A stretch of 6,248 nucleotides of DNA from Ignavibacteria bacterium. GTDB lineage: Bacteria > Bacteroidota > Ignavibacteria > Ignavibacteriales > Melioribacteraceae. The DNA lies in contig DSBF01000401.1 in assembly GCA_011049495.1 (NCBI GenBank), positions 1 through 6,248 of the forward strand, given 5' to 3'. A program made the translations under genes and the position numbers. Positions 1 through 6,248 of this stretch are shown here, piece by piece. Below the pieces are notes generated by a model, which saw nothing but the letters and a program-made list of their open reading frames with translations, made no database searches and was not told the origin of the DNA. Each line of letters begins with the position of its first letter. The first letter of the stretch is position 1.

Positions 1-3000
1 GCCTTAATACCTTACAAAAATTTTATGCGGAAGTTGAAAAGTTAGGTACAGAGAGATCAAAATTATTCATATCGTCTTTACCTGATTCTATAAAATCAAT
101 CATCACTAAAAAATTATCCGAAAGTGAAAATTCTATTCTGCTGCTCTTTCCCGATGTTAAATCTGTTAATGAAACAAAAGTTGAGTTGATAATTCTCGGT
201 TTGGAAAAAAGTGTAATTGCAATTGATAATTTTGATGAAGAAACAATTCAAGAAAAACTTACAGAGATTAATCAGAAAGAAAAATTAATATTAATCTCAA
301 CTTACAGTATTCTGCAGACTCGGTTTCCATCAATAGATTCAATTGAAAAGCATACTACAAAAATTGTAAGCGGAACGGAATTCAGTTACGATGAATTAAT
401 AGAATATCTAAGTCTACTCAATTACGACAAAGACCGCTTTGTAGACGGACCCGGTTGTTTCGCGGTTCGCGGTTCTATTATTGATTTTTGGTCATACAGC
501 GAAAAACAGCCCTGCCGTTTAGAATATGACGGTGATTTTATCGAGTCGATCCGTTACTTTGATCCGGAAACTCAACGTTCGTTTAACAGGATAGAATCGG
601 TTACACTTGCTTCTTCACTTGAAGATATTAAAAGCGAAAATTCATCACACATTTTTGATTACATTCAAAACCCGGTTGTGTTTGCTTCTTCATACGAAAT
701 CGAAAATCTTTTTAAGAAAAAGATAATTACTCCCGAAAAAAAATACGATGATTTTATAGATGATGAACTCAAAGCAGAACTTTACGAAGAAGAGATTGAA
801 GAAAATAATGTGAAAATAGAAACAGCCGTAGAACTTTTCATTTCTTCGAAAGAAGAATTGTTTTCTAAAAATGCAAGATGGATAATAGAAGACGAACTCG
901 GTCGTTTTGAAAATAGAATAGATACAAAAATTTCCGAAGTACCGCCGGTTAATTCCAACTTTGAATTGCTGTTTAGTCTTCTTTCAAATTATGCACGCAA
1001 AGGTTATGAAACAATAATTACAACAGAAAATGAACTTCAAGCAAGAAGAATGACCGAACTCTTATCTGAATTCAAAACGGATTTGAGAGATTTAATTGAC
1101 GAAGGGAAAATTAAAATTGAAGTCCTCGCAATAAAAACCGGGTTTGTTTGCAAAGATGATAAACTTGCGGTTCTATCCGATTACCAAATTTTTAATAAAC
1201 CTTACCGAACAAAAATTTCCGAGCGACAAAAGTATAAAAAATCACGTGCGAAAGAATTCGCTTCATTAAAAATTGGTGATTATGTAGTTCACGAAACTTT
1301 CGGTATTGGTCGTTATGCCGGGTTAGAAACAATTAAAATCGGTGAGATCGAACAAGAAAGTATAAAAATAATTTATGCCGAAGGGGGAGTGGTTTATGTG
1401 AATCTTAACTACCTTTCTCTCGTAAAGAAGTTTTCTTCAAAAGAAAATGCAGAACCGAAACTTTCAGTGCTTGGAAGTAATGAATGGAAAGCAGCAAAGA
1501 AGAAAGTAAAAAATAAAATTAAAGATGCTGCACGTGAATTAATCAAGTTATATGCAAAAAGAAAAGCATCACAAGGATTCAGTTTTAATCCGGATACAGT
1601 TTGGCAGAAAGAATTGGAAGCTTCTTTTTTTTATGAAGATACACCGGATCAATCAAAAGTTACCGATGAAGTTAAAGGAGATATGGAATCAAGTAACCCG
1701 ATGGATAGATTAGTCTGCGGTGATGTAGGGTTCGGAAAAACAGAAGTTGCTGTTCGCGCAGCATTCAAAGCTGTAAGTGACGGCAAGCAAGTTGCTTTGC
1801 TTGTCCCGACTACAATCTTAGCTGAACAGCATTACAATACTTTCAGAGATAGACTTGTACAATTCTCCGTCAAAGTTGAAGTTATTTCGCGTTTTAAAAC
1901 TAAAGCTCAGCAAACCGAAATTGTAAAAGAACTTGCAAATGGAAATATCGATGTTATAATCGGCACACATAGAATATTATCGAAAGACATTAAATTCAAG
2001 GACCTCGGTTTGTTAATTATTGATGAAGAACATCGCTTCGGTGTTATGGCTAAAGAAAAACTAAGAACTTACCGCGCTAATGTTGATACACTTACATTAA
2101 CCGCCACACCAATACCGCGTACACTTAATTTATCTTTGTTAGGTGCGCGTGATTTGTCAATAATTGCAACACCACCACTGAACAGGCAGCCGATTTACAC
2201 TAAAGTTGACAAGTTTGATATAGCAAATATTCGTAAATGGATATTGAATGAAATTCACCGCGACGGGCAAGTTTATTTTGTTCACGATCGTGTTCAATCA
2301 ATCGATAAGATTGCTGCATATTTAGAGAAGCATATTCCCGAAATAAATATTGCTGTTGCACACGGGCAGATGAAACCCTCACAATTGGAAAAAGTCATTT
2401 ATGATTTCTTGAATAAAAAACATCATATGCTTATCTCTACAAAAATTATTGAATCGGGTCTTGATATACCGAACGTTAATACAATTATTATTAATCGTGC
2501 GGATAGATTCGGTCTTGCCGAGCTTCATCAATTAAGGGGAAGGGTCGGACGATCGGATAGACAGGCTTATGCATATTTAATTGTTCCATCACTTAAATCG
2601 CTAGCAAAAAAAGCAGTGCGAAGATTACAGGCAATCGAGGAATACTCAGATCTTGGTGAAGGTTTCAGTTTATCAATGCGTGATCTTGAAATACGCGGTG
2701 CGGGTAATTTACTCGGGACCGAACAAAGCGGAACTATCGATACTGTTGGATTTGACATGTATGTTAAACTTCTCGATGATGCAGTGGAAGAATTAAAACA
2801 CGAAGAGTTTCAAAATGTATTTAAAGACTTGCCAAAATCGAAAGAACGCACTGAACCGAAAATTGATACTTATTTTGAAATCGGTATTCCCAAAAATTAT
2901 ATGCCCGATCAATCCGATAGACTTAGTTTTTACACGGCACTCTTTTCTGTTTTAAAGGAGGAAGAATTTGCCGAAATTATTGAAGAGATGGAAGATCGTT

Positions 3001-3377
3001 TCGGAAAGTTTCCCAAAATTATTGATCAATTAATAAAAGCTGCTAAACTAAGATTCTCTGCCTCATTTGCTATGTTTGAAAGAATAATTATTCAAAGAAA
3101 AAAGCTTATCCTCATCCTGCCCAAAGGAGAATTTGAAGACTATTATAAAAATCGTTTTCCAATATTTCTAAAATGGATTTTAGATGTTCACTCAAAGGAT
3201 GTTCGATTTATTCAAAACAAAGAAACCATGAAATTGGAAATGGATAATAAATTTTCCGATGCATCAGACACTCTCGATTTTGCAATTCGCTTCTGTAAAG
3301 AGGTTGATAATGTCATCAATAATTCCGTGCAATCTGAACAAACCGGATCGATTCAAACCGCAAAACAATCGGCGTAA
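1..3377 (+). CDS. mfd: Transcription-repair coupling factor Mfd (5' end outside the window)
   Basis: ATP-driven DNA translocase that pushes stalled RNA polymerase off lesions and recruits UvrA for nucleotide excision repair. The frame is open from base 3 with no stop and no ATG or GTG before the matching domains, so the start lies upstream; the TTG at 186 is internal. Numbering from base 3 gives 1124 residues. Visible parts: UvrB-like N-terminal module around 146-190 (VRG at 155-157, R172); RNA polymerase interaction domain about 420-492 (VVHETFGIGRYAG); Walker A GDVGFGKT at 573-580; DEEH box 674-677; TATPIPRT 700-707; motif VI QLRGRVGRS 843-851; translocation motif around R898 (RGAGNLLGTEQSG); C-terminal TRCF domain from about 951. 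Aligned from memory to E. coli Mfd (1148 residues), K579 matches K634 and R898 matches R953. All helicase motifs are intact. Roughly 10-30 N-terminal residues are probably missing. It ends at TAA 3375-3377. Confidence 0.97.
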   Translation, partial: LNTLQKFYAEVEKLGTERSKLFISSLPDSIKSIITKKLSESENSILLLFPDVKSVNETKVELIILGLEKSVIAIDNFDEETIQEKLTEINQKEKLILISTYSILQTRFPSIDSIEKHTTKIVSGTEFSYDELIEYLSLLNYDKDRFVDGPGCFAVRGSIIDFWSYSEKQPCRLEYDGDFIESIRYFDPETQRSFNRIESVTLASSLEDIKSENSSHIFDYIQNPVVFASSYEIENLFKKKIITPEKKYDDFIDDELKAELYEEEIEENNVKIETAVELFISSKEELFSKNARWIIEDELGRFENRIDTKISEVPPVNSNFELLFSLLSNYARKGYETIITTENELQARRMTELLSEFKTDLRDLIDEGKIKIEVLAIKTGFVCKDDKLAVLSDYQIFNKPYRTKISERQKYKKSRAKEFASLKIGDYVVHETFGIGRYAGLETIKIGEIEQESIKIIYAEGGVVYVNLNYLSLVKKFSSKENAEPKLSVLGSNEWKAAKKKVKNKIKDAARELIKLYAKRKASQGFSFNPDTVWQKELEASFFYEDTPDQSKVTDEVKGDMESSNPMDRLVCGDVGFGKTEVAVRAAFKAVSDGKQVALLVPTTILAEQHYNTFRDRLVQFSVKVEVISRFKTKAQQTEIVKELANGNIDVIIGTHRILSKDIKFKDLGLLIIDEEHRFGVMAKEKLRTYRANVDTLTLTATPIPRTLNLSLLGARDLSIIATPPLNRQPIYTKVDKFDIANIRKWILNEIHRDGQVYFVHDRVQSIDKIAAYLEKHIPEINIAVAHGQMKPSQLEKVIYDFLNKKHHMLISTKIIESGLDIPNVNTIIINRADRFGLAELHQLRGRVGRSDRQAYAYLIVPSLKSLAKKAVRRLQAIEEYSDLGEGFSLSMRDLEIRGAGNLLGTEQSGTIDTVGFDMYVKLLDDAVEELKHEEFQNVFKDLPKSKERTEPKIDTYFEIGIPKNYMPDQSDRLSFYTALFSVLKEEEFAEIIEEMEDRFGKFPKIIDQLIKAAKLRFSASFAMFERIIIQRKKLILILPKGEFEDYYKNRFPIFLKWILDVHSKDVRFIQNKETMKLEMDNKFSDASDTLDFAIRFCKEVDNVINNSVQSEQTGSIQTAKQSA

Positions 3378-3404
3378 AGTATACTTTACATTTGTTTTTT
3401 CTTT
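3374..3404 (+). terminator. Possible weak intrinsic terminator after mfd
   Basis: GTAAAGTATACTTTAC at 3374-3389 is a perfect 16-bp palindrome that includes the mfd stop codon. As RNA it can form a 6-bp stem with a UAUA loop. It is followed almost at once by a T-rich tract (3391-3404, interrupted by one G and one C), which is the layout of an intrinsic terminator. The stem has only two G-C pairs, so it would be weak. A full-length perfect dyad could equally be a protein operator for the downstream gene. The dyad is seen directly; its function is inferred. Confidence 0.4.
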
Positions 3405-3433
3405 ATCAAAAAAATTCTTACATTTCTATTCCA

Positions 3434-3464
3434 TTTTAAGAGGGGATGTCGTATTTTCTTAAAA
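3434..3464. repeat. Inverted repeat in the mfd-aceE intergenic region
   Basis: TTTTAAGA (3434-3441) and TCTTAAAA (3457-3464) are perfect 8-bp inverted arms around a 15-base centre containing GAGGGGATGTCG-like sequence. In RNA the stem could extend inward with up to three G-U pairs (3442-3444 with 3454-3456). No T tract follows on the + strand, so it does not look like a terminator. It lies 35 bases before the aceE start, so it may be a leader hairpin or a regulator binding site. AT-rich DNA yields such repeats by chance, so function is uncertain. Confidence 0.4.
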
Positions 3465-3487
3465 AAGTTCGAAAATGAAATAAATTC

Positions 3488-3493
3488 AAAGGA
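3488..3493 (+). promoter_or_regulatory. Ribosome binding site of aceE
   Basis: AAAGGA lies six bases before the ATG at 3500, a good Shine-Dalgarno match at a normal distance. An in-frame TAA at 3494-3496 lies between this site and the ATG, so translation cannot start further upstream and the ATG at 3500 is the first available start. Confidence 0.7.
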
Positions 3494-3499
3494 TAAATT

Positions 3500-6184
3500 A
3501 TGGCTGAGAATAAAAATCAAGAACTCGAAAATGTAAAAGATATTGAGACAAAAGAATGGTTGGAGTCGCTTGAGTATATTTTACAAGCTTACGGACCCGA
3601 AAGAGTAAAAGAATTACTCCACGATCTCGATACTTATGCTCATGAATCGGGAGTTGAACTGCCATTCACTGCAAACACACCTTACATCAATACAATACCG
3701 CGAAGCCAGCAGCCGCATTTCCCGGGAGGTCGGGAAATTGAACGGCGGATTAAAAGCTTAATTCGTTGGAATGCTATGGCAATGGTAGTTCGTGCAAACA
3801 GGGAAGAAGCCGGAATCGGCGGACATATTTCTACTTATGCTTCCGCTGCAACTTTATATGAAATTGGATTCAATCATTTCTTCCGTGGTAAAGATGATAA
3901 CCGCGAAGGTGATATGATTTATTTCCAAGGGCACGCTGCACCTGGTATTTATGCACGCGCGTTTTTGGAAGGAAGACTTACAGTTGAACAATTAGAAAAT
4001 TTTAGAAGAGAATTAAAACCCGGCGGCGGACTCTCATCATACCCACATCCATGGTTAATGCCTGATTTTTGGGAATTCCCAACTGTGTCTATGGGACTTG
4101 GTCCTATACAAGCAATTTATCAAGCAAGGTTTAATCATTACCTTGTTGATCGTGGTTTAAAGAAAGAATCCGATGCAAAAGTTTGGGCTTTCCTTGGCGA
4201 TGGTGAAACCGACCAACCTGAAACACTTGGTGCAATTTCGCTTGCAGCTCGCGAAAAATTAGATAACTTGATTTTTGTAATCAACTGTAACTTACAAAGA
4301 TTAGATGGACCCGTTAGAGGTAACTCCAAAATCATTCAAGAGCTTGAAGCGGTTTTTAGAGGAGCAGGTTGGAATGTAATTAAGGTAATTTGGGGAAGTG
4401 ACTGGGACCTATTATTGGAAGCCGATAAAGCCGGACTTCTTATAAAAAGAATGAATGAAATGGTCGACGGTGAATCGCAAAAATACATTGTTGAAGACGG
4501 TGCTTACATTCGCGAAAATTTCTGGGGCAAATATCCCGAACTCAAAGAATTAGTAAAAGATCTTTCCGATGATCAGCTTAAAAAAATGAAACGCGGTGGT
4601 CACGATCCCGAAAAAGTTTATGCCGCTTATAAGAGAGCTGTTGAATCCAACAACGGAAAACCGACTGTTATTCTTGCCAAAACAATTAAAGGTTACGGTT
4701 TAGGAGAAGCCGGTGAAGGAAAGAATATTACTCACCAACAGAAAAAATTAAATGAAGAAGAATTAAGAGAATTCAGAACTCGTTTCGGTATTCCTATTTC
4801 TGATGAAGATGTTTCCAAAGCTCCGTTTTATCGTCCTTCTGAAGACTCGCCAGAAATAAAATATTTGAAAGAAAGAAGAAAAATTCTCGGCGGCTATGTT
4901 CCGAAACGAATAGTTAAAAATCAATCACTGCAAACTCCTTCTGAAGAATTGTTTGAAGAATTTTATAAAGGAACCGAAGGAAGGGCAGCTTCTACTACAA
5001 TGGTCTTTGTTAGAATTCTTACAAAACTTTTGAAAGATAAAGAAGTCGGTAAACTTATTGTTCCAATCGTTCCCGATGAAGCCCGTACTTTTGGAATGGA
5101 ATCTTTATTTAGATCTATTGGAATATATTCACATATCGGTCAGCTTTATGAACCGGTTGATAGAGACAGCCTTCTCTATTATAAAGAAGCTAAAGACGGA
5201 CAGATTTTGGAAGAAGGAATTACCGAAGCCGGTTCAATGTCTTCTTTTATTGCAGCCGGTACTTCTTATGCAAATCACGGGATTAATATCATTCCGTTCT
5301 TTACCTTTTATTCAATGTTTGGATTTCAACGAATAGGCGATTTAGCTTGGGCTGCAGCAGATATGAGAACAAAGGGATTCTTAGTTGGCGCAACAGCCGG
5401 CAGAACTACACTCGCCGGAGAAGGTTTGCAGCATCAAGACGGCAACAGCCATTTGCTTGCATATCCGATACCAAACTTAAAAGCTTATGACCCGGCGTAT
5501 GCTTATGAACTTGCGGTTATCATTCGTGATGGAATTTATAAAATGTACGAAAAACAGGAAGACCTATTCTATTATATAACCGTAATGAATGAAAGTTATG
5601 AACAACCGCCGATGCCGAAGACTGCAACTAAAGAAAGCATACTTAAAGGGATGTACAAATTCCAGGAATCAAAAAAGAAAAACGCTAAAGCAAAAGCTCA
5701 TTTAATGGGAAGCGGAACAATTCTGAATGAAGTAAGGAAAGCTGCCGATATTCTCGAAAAGCAATTTAATGTTGCTGCCGATATTTGGAGCGTTACAAGT
5801 TATAAAGAATTGCACCGTGATATAATGGATATCGAAAGGTACAATCGCATGAACCCAACAAAGAAAGCGAAAGAACCTTTTGTAAAAGAAATAACCAAAA
5901 ATGAAAAAGGTATTTTTATTGCTGCTTCTGATTATGTTCAGGTTTTAGCCGATTCTATTTCAAGATATTTACCGGGACAATTTGCATCACTTGGTACTTT
6001 TGGTTTTGGACGAAGTGAAGGCAGAACATCTCTTCGTGATTTCTTTGAAGTTGATGCTAAACATATTGCTTATGCCGCACTTCATACTTTGGTACAAGAC
6101 GGTAAACTTAAAGCCGATGTATTAAAAAAAGCTGTAAAGGATTTGAAAATAAATTCGGAAAAACCAAATCCACTGAAATCTTAA
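3500..6184 (+). CDS. aceE: Pyruvate dehydrogenase E1 component, homodimeric type
   Basis: Thiamine-diphosphate enzyme that decarboxylates pyruvate and reductively acetylates the lipoyl group of E2, feeding acetyl-CoA to central metabolism in the cytoplasm. At 894 residues it is close to E. coli AceE (887) and aligns along its whole length. Visible features: WNAMAMVVRA near 90-99; GGH with H109; YFQGH with H145; YPHP from 181; the thiamine-diphosphate/magnesium motif GDGE at 233-236 ending in NCN at 262-264; the mobile inner loop with E406 and H412 (E. coli E401 and H407); outer loop about 543-561; E576 (E. coli E571, the cofactor-activating glutamate); EGLQHQDG with H645 (E. coli H640). The C-terminal transketolase-like domain runs from about 715 to the end. 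No catalytic residue I could place is missing. The start is fixed by an in-frame stop just upstream and a good ribosome binding site. It sits 26 bases before a lipoyl-domain gene, the usual aceE-aceF order. Confidence 0.98.
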   Translation: MAENKNQELENVKDIETKEWLESLEYILQAYGPERVKELLHDLDTYAHESGVELPFTANTPYINTIPRSQQPHFPGGREIERRIKSLIRWNAMAMVVRANREEAGIGGHISTYASAATLYEIGFNHFFRGKDDNREGDMIYFQGHAAPGIYARAFLEGRLTVEQLENFRRELKPGGGLSSYPHPWLMPDFWEFPTVSMGLGPIQAIYQARFNHYLVDRGLKKESDAKVWAFLGDGETDQPETLGAISLAAREKLDNLIFVINCNLQRLDGPVRGNSKIIQELEAVFRGAGWNVIKVIWGSDWDLLLEADKAGLLIKRMNEMVDGESQKYIVEDGAYIRENFWGKYPELKELVKDLSDDQLKKMKRGGHDPEKVYAAYKRAVESNNGKPTVILAKTIKGYGLGEAGEGKNITHQQKKLNEEELREFRTRFGIPISDEDVSKAPFYRPSEDSPEIKYLKERRKILGGYVPKRIVKNQSLQTPSEELFEEFYKGTEGRAASTTMVFVRILTKLLKDKEVGKLIVPIVPDEARTFGMESLFRSIGIYSHIGQLYEPVDRDSLLYYKEAKDGQILEEGITEAGSMSSFIAAGTSYANHGINIIPFFTFYSMFGFQRIGDLAWAAADMRTKGFLVGATAGRTTLAGEGLQHQDGNSHLLAYPIPNLKAYDPAYAYELAVIIRDGIYKMYEKQEDLFYYITVMNESYEQPPMPKTATKESILKGMYKFQESKKKNAKAKAHLMGSGTILNEVRKAADILEKQFNVAADIWSVTSYKELHRDIMDIERYNRMNPTKKAKEPFVKEITKNEKGIFIAASDYVQVLADSISRYLPGQFASLGTFGFGRSEGRTSLRDFFEVDAKHIAYAALHTLVQDGKLKADVLKKAVKDLKINSEKPNPLKS

Positions 6185-6198
6185 TTTGAAAATTAAAC

Positions 6199-6203
6199 GC
6201 AGG
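6199..6203 (+). promoter_or_regulatory. Ribosome binding site of the downstream E2 gene
   Basis: GCAGG lies seven bases before the ATG at 6211. It is a partial Shine-Dalgarno match, weaker than the one before aceE. An in-frame TGA at 6187-6189 rules out a much earlier start. Confidence 0.45.
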
Positions 6204-6210
6204 TATTAAA

Positions 6211-6248
6211 ATGGCTATCGAATTTAAATTACCGGAACTCGGAGAAAA
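6211..6248 (+). CDS. aceF: Dihydrolipoyl acetyltransferase (E2), N-terminal fragment
   Basis: Only 12 complete codons are inside the window, reading MAIEFKLPELGE, then cut by the right edge. This is the typical first strand of a biotinyl/lipoyl-attachment domain as found at the N-terminus of 2-oxo acid dehydrogenase E2 proteins; the lysine that carries lipoate would lie beyond the edge. The fragment alone cannot separate pyruvate dehydrogenase E2 from 2-oxoglutarate or branched-chain E2. The position 26 bases behind aceE, same strand and with no terminator-like structure between, makes the pyruvate dehydrogenase E2 by far the most likely and points to co-transcription and balanced E1/E2 production. 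Confidence 0.8.
   Translation, partial: MAIEFKLPELGE

Larger units (their letters stand above)
3378..3499 (+). promoter_or_regulatory. Intergenic leader region expected to hold the aceE promoter
   Basis: This 122-base stretch is the only sizeable non-coding DNA here and separates two functionally unrelated genes, so a promoter for the aceE-aceF unit is expected within it. I could not find a convincing sigma-70 pair of -35 and -10 boxes. TACATTTG at 3387-3394 fits the Bacteroidota -7 consensus TAnnTTTG, and TACATTTC at 3419-3426 fits all but its last base. The first has no TTTG at the right distance upstream; the second has TTTG at 3391-3394 but with a long gap of 24 bases. The promoter position is therefore not resolved. 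Confidence 0.3.

Noticed and set aside
186..188. TTG at 186 as the start codon of mfd
   Set aside because: The frame stays open back to the left edge, and the upstream 61 codons encode residues that fit the Mfd N-terminal domain (FISSLPDSIKSI, SILLLFPDVKSV). There is no convincing ribosome binding site before the TTG, so it is an internal leucine codon.
2200..2758. Two short open frames on the minus strand within mfd (2200-2382 and 2567-2758)
   Set aside because: They lie wholly inside the conserved helicase motor of mfd, show no recognisable domain and have low-complexity or Ser/Arg-rich content typical of antisense shadow frames.
3385..3420. Sigma-70 promoter using TTTACA (3385-3390) or TTGTTT (3392-3397) as the -35 box
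   Set aside because: At 16-18 base spacing the downstream hexamers are AAAAAA-like or TTCTTA, which are poor -10 boxes, so I did not call a defined promoter.
3259..3462. A 67-codon + strand frame spanning the mfd end and the intergenic region
   Set aside because: More than half overlaps the mfd C-terminus in another frame, the rest is translated T-rich non-coding DNA, and no family resemblance is visible.
3480..3499. Direct repeat ATAAATT at 3480-3486 and 3493-3499 flanking the aceE ribosome binding site
   Set aside because: Seven-base repeats made only of A and T are expected by chance in such AT-rich leader sequence.
4138..4335. Minus-strand open frame inside aceE
   Set aside because: It is antisense to the most conserved part of aceE, the thiamine-diphosphate motif, and is explained by codon constraint there.
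5058..5336. A 92-codon + strand frame inside aceE in another phase
   Set aside because: It is fully embedded in the aceE coding region, which is intact, and its translation resembles no family I know.
6185..6210. A terminator or promoter between aceE and the E2 gene
   Set aside because: The 26-base gap has no inverted repeat with a T tract and no room for a separate promoter; co-transcription is the simpler reading.

Overview
The window is AT-rich, and all supported genes lie on the + strand and read left to right. It holds the nearly complete 3' part of mfd (transcription-repair coupling factor), a complete aceE (homodimeric-type pyruvate dehydrogenase E1), and the first codons of a gene that is most likely aceF (dihydrolipoyl acetyltransferase E2). 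I see no RNA gene, mobile element, CRISPR array or prophage.

The organism is a bacterium. The low GC content, the lysine/glutamate/isoleucine-rich proteins and the look of the Mfd core suggest the Bacteroidota-Chlorobiota-Ignavibacteriota neighbourhood, with Ignavibacteria a reasonable guess. This is inference from general resemblance, not a database result.

Layout: mfd fills positions 1 to 3377 and is cut by the left edge; probably only a short N-terminal stretch is missing. A 122-base intergenic region (3378-3499) follows. It contains two dyad structures: a perfect 16-bp palindrome that overlaps the mfd stop codon and runs into a T-rich tract, and an 8-bp inverted repeat in the likely aceE leader. 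aceE runs from 3500 to 6184 behind a purine-rich ribosome binding site. After only 26 bases a new reading frame starts with a lipoyl-domain N-terminus and is cut by the right edge.

Functionally, aceE and aceF form the classic pyruvate dehydrogenase pair: E1 decarboxylates pyruvate on thiamine diphosphate and hands the acetyl group to the lipoyl domains of E2. Mfd is a DNA repair translocase with no known link to this pathway, and the intergenic dyads suggest that it is a separate transcription unit. Overall this is ordinary housekeeping chromosome. I found no convincing novel system; the items worth a second look are the two intergenic dyads, a substitution at the predicted UvrA-contact surface of Mfd, and the possible lineage history of the AceE type.
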